37,810 nt of DNA from a virus. A model generated the notes under the pieces. It saw nothing but the letters and a program-made list of their open reading frames with translations. It did not search any database and was not told the DNA's origin. Each line of letters opens with the position of its first letter. The stretch's first letter is position 1. The stretch lies in the IMG/VR virus record IMGVR_UViG_3300019360_000149, positions 1 through 37,810 of that record; one strand, given 5' to 3'. Shown piece by piece: positions 6,365 through 14,925 of the stretch. Position numbers and translations under genes: made by a program.

Positions 6365-8171
6365 CCGCGTTGTCGCCGAGGTGCTCGCCTCCTTCGCGCC
6401 ACCACCGCATCTTTCGTTCAGCAACTGGACGGAGAAGTTCGTGCGGCTGCCGGCACGCTCGAGCGCCGATCCCGGCGCCTTCGTGCCGTGGAAGTACCAG
6501 CGCGGCATCTTGGATGCGATCGGCGATCCGCTGATCGAGCGGGTGACGGTGATCAAGTCAGCGCGCGGCGGCTACACGAAGTCGCTCGCCGCAGCGGTCT
6601 GTGCCTACAGCTCGAATGCGCCGTGCTCGATCATCCTGCTGGTACCGACGGACGACGACGCCCGCGGCTTCGCGGTCGATGAAATCGATCCGATGTTCGC
6701 GGAATCGCCGACGCTCGCCGGGCTGATCCCGCGCGGCAGGCTCGACGGCCGCAATACGCTGACGATCAAGTCGGTGCTCGGCGGCGGGTCGATCAAGATC
6801 CTGGCGGCGCGATCACCGCGCAACCTTCGCCGGCACGACGCCAAGGTGCTCTTCGTCGACGAAGCGGACGCGATGGAGGTGATCAAGTCGGAAGGCGATC
6901 CGATCGACCTCGCCGAGAACCGCACGATCGCGCATGCCGATCGCAAGATCGTCATCGGCTCGACGCCGACCGAGGAAGGCCTCAGCGTCGTCGACAAGAA
7001 ATATGCCGAATCGGACCAGCGCGTTTTCGAGGTGCCGTGTCCGGAATGCGGCACGTTCTTCGAGCTGCTCTGGGGGCACATCTTCTGGCCGGCGGGCAGG
7101 CCGCGCGAGGCGGCGGCCAGGTGTCCCTCATGCAAGGCCTCGATCGAAGAGCGGTTCAAGGTCACGATGGTGGAGAAGGGCGAGTGGCGCGCGACCAAGC
7201 CGGAAGTGACAGGGCATGCGGGCTTCAGGTTCAATGCCCTGATCTCGCAGTTCCACAATAACGCCTGGGGCAAGCTAGCCGAGCGGTTCATCCGCGCCAA
7301 GCGCGCCGGCCCTGCCGAGCTGCAGGTCTTCGTCAACACCGCGCTCGGCCAAGTATGGCGGGCCACGGTGAGCGCCGTCGACGAGAACCACCTGATGGCC
7401 CGCACCGAGCCCTTCGCGATCCGCTGGGATCCAGAGAAGTCGCGATGGGTGGAGAGCATTCCGCTCGAGGTGCTTTACATCACCGCCGGCGTCGACGTGC
7501 AGCTGGATCGCCTTGAAGTCACGTTCCTCGGCTGGACCAGGGAGGATGAGCTCTACGTCCTCGGCCATGAGGTGGTGCGCGGAGAGACCAATGCGACGAG
7601 CACCTGGGATGAGCTCGACGCGATGCTCAAGACCCAGTGGCAGCATCCGCTGGGCGGGCGCATCGGGATAGAGGCCACGGCGGTCGACTCCGGTGACGGC
7701 AACCGCACGCAGCAGGTCTACGATTTTTGCGCCACGCGGTTCGGCCGCCGCATCGTGGCTATCAAGGGCGTGCCCGGCACCAAGCCCTTCCTCGAGGCTT
7801 CGCGATCGAAAAAGCACGGCGTGCGGTTTTGGAACATCGCCGTCGACCAAGTGAAGACCGAGCTGATGACGCGCGCCGGAATGACGGAGCGAGGCCCGGG
7901 TTGGATGCATTTCTCGAGCTCTCTCGATGAGGAATGGTTCCGGCAGTTCACTTCGGAGCGGCGCAAGATCGAAAAATACGTACGTGGGCGCCCGAAGATC
8001 GAGTGGGTGCGCCAGGCCGGCCGGGCCGCCGAGGCGCTCGACTGCACCGTTTACGGCTACGCCATTCGCCGCCTCGTGCGCTTCGACTTCGAGGCGCGCG
8101 CCGCGGCGCTGGCGAAGACCGCCCCGACCAAGAAAAGCATCGGAGACATCGCGAAATCGCTGAACCAATGA
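6351..8171 (+). CDS. Terminase large subunit (GpA family)
   Basis: The protein has 606 residues and starts at GTG 6351, overlapping the small-subunit gene. Its motifs are an A-type phosphate loop S-A-R-G-G-Y-T-K at 70-77, Walker B V-L-F-V-D-E-A-D at 166-173 and coupling motif G-S-T-P-T-E-E-G at 203-210. A zinc-finger-like pair follows: C230/C233 and C258/C261. The nuclease domain starts near 375 with T-A-G-V-D-V-Q. Length and motifs match lambda gpA-type terminases, which translocate DNA into the prohead with ATP and cut it at cos. The stop overlaps the portal start (ATGA). Confidence 0.96.
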   Translation: MRAIDRVVAEVLASFAPPPHLSFSNWTEKFVRLPARSSADPGAFVPWKYQRGILDAIGDPLIERVTVIKSARGGYTKSLAAAVCAYSSNAPCSIILLVPTDDDARGFAVDEIDPMFAESPTLAGLIPRGRLDGRNTLTIKSVLGGGSIKILAARSPRNLRRHDAKVLFVDEADAMEVIKSEGDPIDLAENRTIAHADRKIVIGSTPTEEGLSVVDKKYAESDQRVFEVPCPECGTFFELLWGHIFWPAGRPREAAARCPSCKASIEERFKVTMVEKGEWRATKPEVTGHAGFRFNALISQFHNNAWGKLAERFIRAKRAGPAELQVFVNTALGQVWRATVSAVDENHLMARTEPFAIRWDPEKSRWVESIPLEVLYITAGVDVQLDRLEVTFLGWTREDELYVLGHEVVRGETNATSTWDELDAMLKTQWQHPLGGRIGIEATAVDSGDGNRTQQVYDFCATRFGRRIVAIKGVPGTKPFLEASRSKKHGVRFWNIAVDQVKTELMTRAGMTERGPGWMHFSSSLDEEWFRQFTSERRKIEKYVRGRPKIEWVRQAGRAAEALDCTVYGYAIRRLVRFDFEARAAALAKTAPTKKSIGDIAKSLNQ

Positions 8172-9790
8172 CAGAGATCCTCGATTCCTACGGCCGCCCG
8201 GCGAAGACGGAGCGCCCGCAGCCCTCCGGCGCCTATTTCCAGGGCGAGCGCAACATGCACCTCTGGTCGTGGCGGCCGGCGCTGCGCGACATCAACGATG
8301 ACGTGCAGTCCGCCTGGCGCATCGGCACGGCGCGCGCCGTCGAGGCCCTGCAGAATTCCGGCTGGCTCTCCGGCGGCGTTGATGAAGCGGTGGCGTCACT
8401 TGTCGGCACCGGCCTGCAGCTCAGTCTCAAGCCGGACTGGGAGGCGCTCGGCTGGACGCAGGAGCATGGCCAGGAATGGGCGCGCCGCGTCGAGGGCCGG
8501 TACGAAACCTGGGCCGATGACCCGACGGAATCGGATCTGACCCAGCAGTTCACGGTGCATCAGCAGATCATCGCCGCCTGCAAGCTCTATTACGCGACAG
8601 GCGCGTTCCTGGCCTGGCTGCCGATCCGCAAGCGGCCGTTCGCCCGCACGGTCACCAAGCTGCAGATGCTGCACCCGGCGATGATCTGCGACCGCACCGA
8701 CATGACCCGCCGGCTTCGCAACGGCGTGTTCCTCGATGCCGACAACGCGCCGATCGCGCTGCTCATCCGGCAGCGCGACCCGGCCACCGGGATCGAGCAG
8801 GACTATACCATGCGGCTGCGCGACGATTACGGCCGGCCGGCGCTGATGCATGTCTTCGACGGCCTGCCCGGGCAGGTGCGCGGCATCACGCCCCTCGCGC
8901 CGGTCCTCAAGGTCGTTCGCCAGTATGACCAGCTCGCCGATGCGACGCTGACGGCCACGCTCCTGCAGACGCTCTTCGCGGCGACGCTGACCAGCAATCC
9001 GAATCTCAGCGCCGATGCCTTCGCGGCGCTCTCGACGACGGACGAAACCACGGGAAACCCGGTCAGCGCGCTCGAGGCCTATATGGGCATGAAGGGCGAG
9101 TGGTACAAAAACACCAAGCTCGATCTCGGTGTGCATGGCCGCATCGCCCATCTCTTCCCGGGCGAGACGCTCGACTTCAAGGGCGTGCAGAATCCGAGCT
9201 CGCTCTATGAGCCGTTCTCGAACGGCCTCCTGCGCGAGGTCGCCCGCTGCGCCAACATCACCTTCGAGCAGATGACCGGCAACTATTCGCAGGCGACCTA
9301 TTCGAGCGTGCGGATGGCCACGTCGAACATATGGCAGATCGTGCTGACGCGCCGGAAATTCCTGCCGGCCAGGGTCTATCGCGGCGTCTTCGAGGCCTGG
9401 CTCGAGGAGGATATCGCCGAAGGCAACACGCCCTGCGTCGTCAACGGTCAGCAGGGGCTCGATGCATTCCTCGCGAACCGCTCTGCGCTCTGCAGGTCGA
9501 CCTGGCGCGGGCCCGCCAGGCCCACGGCCGACGACCAGAAGACCTCCAATGCGCAGAAGACGAAGCTGACCATGGGCGTCACCACGCTCGAGGCCGAGTC
9601 TGCCGAATACGGCATGGACTGGGAAGACATCGCCGAGCAGCAGAAGCGCGAGCGCGACACTTACAAGAAGCTCGGCCTGGTGCACCCGGTCGATGCCGAG
9701 CGCGGCCGCGGGCAGAACGAAGTGGGCAAGGAGACGTCGCCGGACCCGGACGCGCCGGATGACGAAACCGAGAAGAAGGAAGCAGCCTGA
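8168..9790 (+). CDS. Portal protein (lambda gpB family)
   Basis: This 540-residue protein starts at ATG 8168, overlapping the terminase stop. The N-terminal Tyr/Gly-rich stretch, S-A-W-R-I-G-T-A-R-A, D-E-A-V-A-S-L-V-G-T-G-L, the T-L-T-A-T-L-L-Q-T-L-F-A helix, F-P-G-E-T-L-D-F and N-I-T-F-E-Q-M-T-G-N-Y-S-Q-A-T-Y-S-S-V-R are all conserved portal features. The acidic C-terminal tail (D-P-D-A-P-D-D-E-T-E) is typical of this family. It forms the dodecameric DNA entry ring of the prohead. The frame is open further upstream inside the terminase gene, but that part is not portal-like. Confidence 0.95.
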   Translation: MTEILDSYGRPAKTERPQPSGAYFQGERNMHLWSWRPALRDINDDVQSAWRIGTARAVEALQNSGWLSGGVDEAVASLVGTGLQLSLKPDWEALGWTQEHGQEWARRVEGRYETWADDPTESDLTQQFTVHQQIIAACKLYYATGAFLAWLPIRKRPFARTVTKLQMLHPAMICDRTDMTRRLRNGVFLDADNAPIALLIRQRDPATGIEQDYTMRLRDDYGRPALMHVFDGLPGQVRGITPLAPVLKVVRQYDQLADATLTATLLQTLFAATLTSNPNLSADAFAALSTTDETTGNPVSALEAYMGMKGEWYKNTKLDLGVHGRIAHLFPGETLDFKGVQNPSSLYEPFSNGLLREVARCANITFEQMTGNYSQATYSSVRMATSNIWQIVLTRRKFLPARVYRGVFEAWLEEDIAEGNTPCVVNGQQGLDAFLANRSALCRSTWRGPARPTADDQKTSNAQKTKLTMGVTTLEAESAEYGMDWEDIAEQQKRERDTYKKLGLVHPVDAERGRGQNEVGKETSPDPDAPDDETEKKEAA

Positions 9791-10041
9791 TGGCGGTGAA
9801 CTGGACCACGGTGGATTGGGACGACCCATGCGCGGCCCTCGCCGTCATGCGCCCCGCTTATTACCAGCTTCTCGCCGGCGCGAAGAACATGACCGTCAAG
9901 TATGGCGAGACGGAAGTCCGCTTCGCCGACACGGAAGTCAAGGCCCTGGGCGCGGTGGTGACCGAGCTCGAGGCCAAATGCAAGGCCAAGACGTCCGGCC
10001 AGCCGAGCCGGTTCGCGATCGCCGCGGGGTATCGCCGATGA
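9790..10041 (+). CDS. gpW-like head-tail joining protein
   Basis: The 83-residue protein starts in a TGATG overlap with the portal gene. A helix (M-R-P-A-Y-Y-Q-L-L-A-G), a beta hairpin (M-T-V-K-Y-G-E-T-E-V-R-F-A-D-T-E-V) and a second helix (L-G-A-V-V-T-E-L-E-A-K) give the compact alpha-beta-alpha pattern of gpW. In lambda gpW stabilises the packaged head before tail joining. Position between portal and protease agrees with lambda (B is flanked by W and C). The stop overlaps the next start (ATGA). Confidence 0.75.
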   Translation: MAVNWTTVDWDDPCAALAVMRPAYYQLLAGAKNMTVKYGETEVRFADTEVKALGAVVTELEAKCKAKTSGQPSRFAIAAGYRR

Positions 10042-11354
10042 GCACTGAAGCTGAAGCGGCCGTCGAGCAGCCGGTCCTAGCGCTGCCGCACATCATGGAG
10101 CTGGTGTTCAACCGCCCGCTGCTGCTGACGGAAGAGAAGGCCAATCTGGTCGCGTGGGTGATCGCCGGCCGCATCGGCATCGAGGTGGCCATCCCCGAGC
10201 CCTCCGCGTCGCGTTTCGTCGGACAGCGACGCGGCGCGACCCGCTACAGCGAGATCAACGGCACGGCGATCATCCCGGTCATCGGCTCACTGGTGAATCG
10301 TGGCGCCTGGGTAGGGGCGAGCTCCGGTCTGGTGAGCTACGAGGGCCTGCAGGCGCAGCTGCTCGAGGTGGCGGCCGACAAGGACATCAACCGCATCATC
10401 CTCGACATCAACTCCGGCGGTGGCGAGGCGGCGGGCATGTTCGACCTTGCCGATACGGTGCGAGGGGTCCGCGAGAAGAAACCGGTGATCGCTGTCGTCA
10501 ACAACATGGCGGCGAGCGCCGCCTATGGCATCGCCAGTCAGGCCAACCGCATCGTGACGGCGAAAACCGGCGTCACCGGCTCGATCGGCGTGGTGATGGT
10601 GCATCTCGATCATTCCGGGATGCTGCAGCAAAAGGGCGTGGCGGCCACGCTCATCTATGCCGGCAAGCACAAGGTCGACGGCAACCCGTTCGGCCCGCTG
10701 TCCGAATCGGTCAAGGCCGAGCTCAAGGCGGAGATCGGCGATCTCTATGAGGATTTTGTCGCCAAGGTGGCTGAAGGACGCCCGAGCCTCACGGCCGACG
10801 CGATCCGCGCCACCGAGGCGCGCGTGTTCAGCGGCGAGAAGGGCCTGAGGGCCGGCCTCGCCGATGAAGGCGGAACGATCTTCGACGTTCTCGAAGGCCG
10901 CGCCGCGCAACTGCCCAGGCAAGTCCGGGGCGCAACTCTCACAAGGAGCACATCGATGTCGAAAGACAATCCGGCGCCCGGGACGGAAACTCCGGGCACC
11001 TATACCCAGGCCCAGCTGGACGTTGCCGTCAAGGCCGCGCTCGCCGAAGGCCAGAAGGCCGGCATCACCGCCGAGCGCGCGCGCATCGTGGCCATCATCG
11101 GCCTCGACGCCGCCAAGGAGCGCATGAAGCAGGCCATCACCATGGCCACAACGACGGATCTCACCGCCGACCAGGCCAAGGCGCTGCTCGAGGCCTCGCC
11201 GACCGAGAGCAAGCAGGCCGGCGCCGTTCCGCCGAAGGATCGCCAGCAGCCGGGCGGCACGATCGACCCCACCGTCGAGAAGCCGAACGCCTCCGCCGCC
11301 TGGAAGAAGGCGGTCGCAAAGGTGAACGCGACCCTGCCTGGCGCCCGCCAGTAA
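10038..11354 (+). CDS. S49 capsid protease with C-terminal scaffold (gpC-like)
   Basis: This 438-residue protein begins at ATG 10038 within an ATGA overlap. Residues 70-270 are an S49 (SppA/ClpP-fold) peptidase: I-I-L-D-I-N-S-G-G-G-E at 120-130, N-N-M-A-A-S-A-A-Y-G with the likely nucleophile Ser160, T-G-S-I-G-V-V at 180-186, and Lys212 as the likely general base. The Ser-Lys spacing of 52 equals what I recall for the lambda gpC dyad. Residues 307-438 are Ala/Lys/Glu-rich and helical, as in scaffold proteins. A second start is embedded at 10956. The protease matures the prohead and degrades the scaffold. Confidence 0.93.
   Translation: MSTEAEAAVEQPVLALPHIMELVFNRPLLLTEEKANLVAWVIAGRIGIEVAIPEPSASRFVGQRRGATRYSEINGTAIIPVIGSLVNRGAWVGASSGLVSYEGLQAQLLEVAADKDINRIILDINSGGGEAAGMFDLADTVRGVREKKPVIAVVNNMAASAAYGIASQANRIVTAKTGVTGSIGVVMVHLDHSGMLQQKGVAATLIYAGKHKVDGNPFGPLSESVKAELKAEIGDLYEDFVAKVAEGRPSLTADAIRATEARVFSGEKGLRAGLADEGGTIFDVLEGRAAQLPRQVRGATLTRSTSMSKDNPAPGTETPGTYTQAQLDVAVKAALAEGQKAGITAERARIVAIIGLDAAKERMKQAITMATTTDLTADQAKALLEASPTESKQAGAVPPKDRQQPGGTIDPTVEKPNASAAWKKAVAKVNATLPGARQ
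10956..11354 (+). CDS. Nested in-frame scaffold protein (Nu3-like)
   Basis: An ATG at 10956 lies in the same frame as the protease and is preceded by AAGGAG at 10943-10948, seven bases upstream, an excellent ribosome binding site inside a coding region. The product would be 132 residues, equal to the C-terminal part of the protease fusion. It is rich in Ala, Lys, Glu and Gln with helical segments, as expected for scaffolding. Lambda makes Nu3 scaffold the same way from within gene C. The protease upstream of this point has a complete S49 domain, so the junction fits a domain boundary. Expression of the short form is inferred. Confidence 0.82.
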   Translation: MSKDNPAPGTETPGTYTQAQLDVAVKAALAEGQKAGITAERARIVAIIGLDAAKERMKQAITMATTTDLTADQAKALLEASPTESKQAGAVPPKDRQQPGGTIDPTVEKPNASAAWKKAVAKVNATLPGARQ

Positions 11355-11391
11355 GGGCGTCCCACAACCCCCACTTTCAAAGGAGAACATC

Positions 11392-12054
11392 ATGCCTCCC
11401 GTATTCACTGAAGGCCGCCATGCCGGCGAGTTCCTGTTGAGCGAAGCCGACGGCATGCGCTCGCGCGACAACATCACGGTCAAGTCCGGCGCCGGCATCC
11501 TCGCGGCCGGCACCGTGCTCGGCAAGGAAACCGTCGGCGCCGCCACGCCCGCGGCCAAGGCCGGCGGCAACACCGGCAACGGCGTCCTCACCATGGACGG
11601 TACCACGCCGGTGAAACAGGGCGCCAAGACCGGCATCTATACGGTGCGTTGCATCGCCGCCGCTTCCAACAGCGGCACGTTCCGCGTCGAGGACCCGGAC
11701 GGCAACGTCCTGGGCGACGTCGTCGTGGCCGCCACCTTCGACGACGACATCAAGTTCTCGATCGCCGACGGCTCGGCCGACTTCATCGTCGGCGACGGCT
11801 TCGACATCACCGTCGCCGCGGGCACCGGGAAGTACGTGTCCTCGCCGGCGACCGGCGTCACCGGCGCCGAGAAGGGCTCGGCCATCCTGCTCGACAAGGT
11901 CGACGCCACCGCGGCCGACGTGAACGCCGCGGCGATCACGCGCGACGCCGAGGTGAACGGCAAGATCCTGAGCTATGCCGCTTCGGTCGACGACGATCCG
12001 AAGAAGGCGGCGAAGGCGGTCGAGCTCGCGGCAGCCGGCATCATCGTCCGCTGA
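11392..12054 (+). CDS. Head decoration protein (lambda gpD family)
   Basis: The 220-residue protein is preceded by AAAGGAG about 8 bases from ATG 11392. The N terminus (F-L-L-S-E-A, then N-I-T-V-K-S-G-A-G-I-L-A-A-G-T-V-L-G) and the C terminus (V-D-A-T-A-A-D-V-N-A-A-A-I-T-R-D-A-E-V-N) are the two halves of the gpD fold. A Gly/Thr-rich beta insertion of roughly 90 residues (about 55-150) lies between them, making it twice the length of lambda gpD (110 residues). Such insertions occur in other gpD-family proteins and would be displayed on the capsid surface. It stabilises the expanded head. Confidence 0.88.
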   Translation: MPPVFTEGRHAGEFLLSEADGMRSRDNITVKSGAGILAAGTVLGKETVGAATPAAKAGGNTGNGVLTMDGTTPVKQGAKTGIYTVRCIAAASNSGTFRVEDPDGNVLGDVVVAATFDDDIKFSIADGSADFIVGDGFDITVAAGTGKYVSSPATGVTGAEKGSAILLDKVDATAADVNAAAITRDAEVNGKILSYAASVDDDPKKAAKAVELAAAGIIVR

Positions 12055-12123
12055 AACCTCACCTGTTCAGTCCCTGAGCAAACCCCCGCGTCGGGCAAGG
12101 CGCATCCCCAAGGAGAACCGTCC

Positions 12124-13149
12124 ATGTTGGACATTTTCAAAGACGACGCGTTCGGCGTGGTATCCCTCACCGACGCGATCAATGAGCTGAGCTTCGTCCC
12201 AGGCCGCTGCGGCGAACTCGGGCTCTTCAACGCCGAGGGCGTCGCGGCGACGTCGGTGGCGCTCGAGAAGAAGGGCGACATCCTGGTGCTCGTAGCGCCG
12301 ACGCCGCGCGGCGGGCCCGGCATCACGATCGGCAAGGAAAAGCGCGACCTGCGCTCCTTCATCGTCCCGCATTTCGAGATCAACGATGCGATCTATGCCG
12401 ACGAGGTCCAGAACGTCAGGTCCTGGGGCACTGGGCAGCAGCTCGAGACGGTGATGACCAAGGTGGCGCAGCGCGGCGCCACGCACTCCCAGTCTTTCGC
12501 CGCGACCGAGGAATACTCGCGAATCGGCGCCGTCAAGGGCCTCGTCACTTATGCCGATGGCTCGACGCTCGACCTCTTCACCGAGTTCGGCGTGTCGCAG
12601 GAAACGGAGGTCGCCTTCGATCTCTCCGCGGCGAGCCCGGCGAACGGCGTGCTCCGGAAGAAGTGCGCCGCGGTGGTCAGGAAGATGGCCGACAATCTGG
12701 GCGGCGAGCCGTTCCAGTATGTGCATGCCTTCTGCGGCAATGACTTCTTCGACGATCTCCTGGCCCACAAGGAGGTGACCGACAGTTACAAGAACACGCC
12801 GATGGCCGAGGTCCTGCGCCAGGGCTATGTGCTGCCCGGCGGCCGGAAGATCTATGGCGTCTTCGAATTCGGCGGCATCGTGTGGGAGAACTACCGCGGC
12901 AAGGTCGGCGCCACCGACTTCGTCCACACCGACAAGTGCCACATGTTCCCGATCGGCGTGCCGATGCTCTTCCGCACCTATTGGGCGCCGGCGGATTACA
13001 TCGAGACGGTCAACACGATCGGCCAGCGTCTCTACCAGAAGCAATTTGAGATGCGCAACGGCAAGGGCATTCATCTCGACACTCAGATGAACGCTCTCAA
13101 CATCTGCCGGCGCCCGAAGGTGCTGATGAAGGGCAAGCGCGGCGCCTGA
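12124..13149 (+). CDS. Major capsid protein (lambda gpE family)
   Basis: The 341-residue length matches gpE (341). The N terminus (M-L-D-I-F-K-D-D-A-F, then L-T-D-A-I-N-E-L), the P-T-P-R-G-G-P-G loop, F-I-V-P-H-F-E-I-N-D-A-I-Y-A-D-E-V-Q and the C-terminal N-A-L-N-I-C-R-R-P form the family pattern. The ribosome site AAGGAGAA lies just before ATG 12124 after a 69-bp gap. It is the main shell subunit with the HK97 fold. The stop overlaps the next start (TGATG). Confidence 0.95.
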   Translation: MLDIFKDDAFGVVSLTDAINELSFVPGRCGELGLFNAEGVAATSVALEKKGDILVLVAPTPRGGPGITIGKEKRDLRSFIVPHFEINDAIYADEVQNVRSWGTGQQLETVMTKVAQRGATHSQSFAATEEYSRIGAVKGLVTYADGSTLDLFTEFGVSQETEVAFDLSAASPANGVLRKKCAAVVRKMADNLGGEPFQYVHAFCGNDFFDDLLAHKEVTDSYKNTPMAEVLRQGYVLPGGRKIYGVFEFGGIVWENYRGKVGATDFVHTDKCHMFPIGVPMLFRTYWAPADYIETVNTIGQRLYQKQFEMRNGKGIHLDTQMNALNICRRPKVLMKGKRGA

Positions 13150-13481
13150 TGTCCTTTACCGATCTCGCCCAGGAGGCGGTGGCGATCGCCTTCGAAACCT
13201 TGGGCGAGGTCGCCGAATACCGGGCATTTGTCGGCGGCGTCCTGCAGCCGATGGTGCCCGGCATTCTCGTCATGCCCACCACGCGCGACGATATCGCGCG
13301 TGAGTGGGAGCAGAACAGGGTGCGCTACGAAACCCTGCTCGACGTCCAGGTGGCGCAGCTCGCCACCATCCCGAAGGGCAGCCAGTTCACCTTCCTGGGC
13401 GCGACCTGGGAAGTGAGCGGCGAGCCGCATCGCGATGACATCCGCGGCCTGGTCTGGACCTTCGGCTGCAAGAAGGTGTGA
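13149..13481 (+). CDS. Head-tail joining protein (gpFII-like)
   Basis: This 110-residue protein sits directly after the major capsid gene in a TGATG overlap. Features are a helix at the N terminus (L-A-Q-E-A-V-A-I-A-F-E), followed by a beta-rich part with R-Y-E-T-L-L-D-V-Q-V-A-Q, F-T-F-L-G-A-T-W-E-V-S-G-E-P and D-I-R-G-L-V-W-T-F. This matches the size, layout and position of gpFII-type connectors that join head and tail. Assignment is mostly by position and pattern. Confidence 0.65.
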   Translation: MSFTDLAQEAVAIAFETLGEVAEYRAFVGGVLQPMVPGILVMPTTRDDIAREWEQNRVRYETLLDVQVAQLATIPKGSQFTFLGATWEVSGEPHRDDIRGLVWTFGCKKV

Positions 13482-13482
13482 C

Positions 13483-13722
13483 ATGAGGAAGATCACGATC
13501 ACCGCCACGCATGGCCGCGGCGGCTGGACCCGCTATGCCGGCAAGACGCTCGACGTTGCCGAGGAGGGGCCATCGACCGAGACGGCCATGTCCGGCTTCG
13601 ACGCGGAATGCTGCGTCGGGGAAGGCCTCGGGGCCTGGGCGCCGCAGGAAGCCGCGCGCGACGTCCCGTTGTCGCCGCCGCCGGATGCAGAAGCCGCTCC
13701 GCCGCGGCCGGGCAAGAAATGA
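13483..13722 (+). CDS. Small hypothetical phage protein
   Basis: This 79-residue ORF starts one base after the preceding stop and overlaps the next gene by ATGA. The N terminus M-R-K-I-T-I-T-A and W-T-R-Y-A-G-K-T-L-D-V suggest a small beta-rich domain. The C terminus is Pro/Ala-rich and likely disordered. No family is recognised. Its place in the connector block suggests a role in head completion or assembly. Confidence 0.6.
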   Translation: MRKITITATHGRGGWTRYAGKTLDVAEEGPSTETAMSGFDAECCVGEGLGAWAPQEAARDVPLSPPPDAEAAPPRPGKK

Positions 13723-14420
13723 CGCTCGAGCTTCGCCTGGCCCTGCAGGGCCGTCTCGTCGACTTCTATCGCGGGGAAGCGGAAGCCGGCGCGCGCGGCT
13801 GCACGGTCGGCATGAACGACACGGTGGAGAGCGGCAAGAATTTCGCCCGCCAGCAGGTGGTGAGCGCCGGCCTCGGGCAGCGGCTCGCCAACACCTGGCG
13901 CGGCCAGACTTATCCCCACCGCAGCGGCGTCTACTCGATGGAGCCAGCGGGACTTCTCTTCAACAAGGCGCCGGATATCATCCACGGCTATGCCCATGGC
14001 GGCACGATCGTGCCGGTGAACGGCAAGCGCTATCTGGCGATCCCCACGAGCTACGCGCTCAAGATCGTGCCGACGCTGGTAGGCAACATGCGGCGCTCGA
14101 AGAAGGTCAACCCGCAGCGCCTCGCCGATCATCTTGGCATCCGCCTGGTGGTGCGGCGCAACCGACACGGCACCGTCTGGCTCGAGGGCAGGGGGCTTCG
14201 CCTCTCCAGGAGCAAGAAATCGACCCGCGCCGGCACCGCCAAGAAGGCATCAGACAAGATGATCGCCAAAGGCAAGGACCTGGCGCTGCCGCTGTTCTGG
14301 CTGGTGCCCCAGGCGCGCATCGCCAAGAAATTGGACCTGCCGGCGATCGAGGCCCACATGCTGAACCAGGTCGAGGCCAATGTGCTGAGGCGCTGGCAGG
14401 AATTCGCGCCCCGTGCCTAG
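13719..14420 (+). CDS. DUF6441-type tail completion protein
   Basis: The 233-residue protein begins at ATG 13719 in an ATGA overlap. The motifs G-L-G-Q-R-L-A-N-T-W-R, Y-P-x-x-x-G-V-Y-S (here H-R-S-G-V-Y-S), F-N-K-A-P-x-I-I, H-G-G-T-I-V-P-V-N-G-K-R-Y-L-A-I-P-T and the basic P-Q-R-x-x-D-H-L-G-I-R-L region are typical of DUF6441 proteins, which occupy the gpZ-like position in alphaproteobacterial phages. It probably caps or completes the tail; that role is inferred from position. The final bases overlap the next gene, which starts at GTG 14413. Confidence 0.7.
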   Translation: MTLELRLALQGRLVDFYRGEAEAGARGCTVGMNDTVESGKNFARQQVVSAGLGQRLANTWRGQTYPHRSGVYSMEPAGLLFNKAPDIIHGYAHGGTIVPVNGKRYLAIPTSYALKIVPTLVGNMRRSKKVNPQRLADHLGIRLVVRRNRHGTVWLEGRGLRLSRSKKSTRAGTAKKASDKMIAKGKDLALPLFWLVPQARIAKKLDLPAIEAHMLNQVEANVLRRWQEFAPRA

Positions 14421-14901
14421 CTCGCCCAGCAAGATGCTCGCCGCCCGCACCGCGCTGAAGGCGCTGCTCGCGGCGGCGATGACGGCGCTCTATCCGGGCG
14501 GCATGCCGGCCGGCTGGCCGGAGGCGCCGCGAGTCCGCGATATCGACGAAAGCCCATCCGACACGCCAGCGGGCGGTGAGATCGTCATGGAGCGCGGGCG
14601 GACGGTTCCGACCCCGGTCGAGTTCGGTCAGGGCAACGGCGCCGTATTCGAGCACCGCATGACGGTGCCGCTCGCGCTTTACGCGAACCACGACGATCCC
14701 ACCGTCCAGACGCAGGCCTTCGACGCAATGCTCAAGGGCGTCGGCGCCGCGATCGCCGCCGACGAGAGCCTGGGCGGCGTGGTCGACACTTGCGAGTTCA
14801 CCGAATCCGAGAACGACCAGCTCGGCGGTGAAGGCAACCCCGGCGGCGAGGGCTCCCTCGTCTCGCTCGATCTGGTCTGGCACGGCCCGCCTTTCGGCTG
14901 A
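14413..14901 (+). CDS. Tail terminator-like protein (gpU position)
   Basis: This 162-residue protein starts at GTG 14413, eight bases inside the preceding gene. An N-terminal helix (A-A-R-T-A-L-K-A-L-L-A-A-A-M) is followed by beta strands and the helix Q-T-Q-A-F-D-A-M-L-K-G-V-G-A-A-I-A-A-D. The last strand is S-L-V-S-L-D-L-V-W. This beta-alpha-beta layout and position before the tail tube gene match gpU-type terminators that stop tube growth. No strong signature residues are known for the family, so confidence is moderate. Confidence 0.6.
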   Translation: MPSSPSKMLAARTALKALLAAAMTALYPGGMPAGWPEAPRVRDIDESPSDTPAGGEIVMERGRTVPTPVEFGQGNGAVFEHRMTVPLALYANHDDPTVQTQAFDAMLKGVGAAIAADESLGGVVDTCEFTESENDQLGGEGNPGGEGSLVSLDLVWHGPPFG

Positions 14902-14925
14902 CACCTTCACTCAAAGGAGATCATC

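Noticed and set aside
8168-9790. Portal start upstream at 7934
   Set aside because: The extra residues are a shifted reading of the terminase gene and not portal-like.
9693-10037. 5' extension of the protease frame to an earlier ATG
   Set aside because: It overlaps the portal end and the gpW-like gene in another frame; the start at 10038 has the operon-typical ATGA overlap.
13909-13917. DnaA box-like TTATCCCCA
   Set aside because: Single site with one mismatch inside a tail gene; not a cluster.
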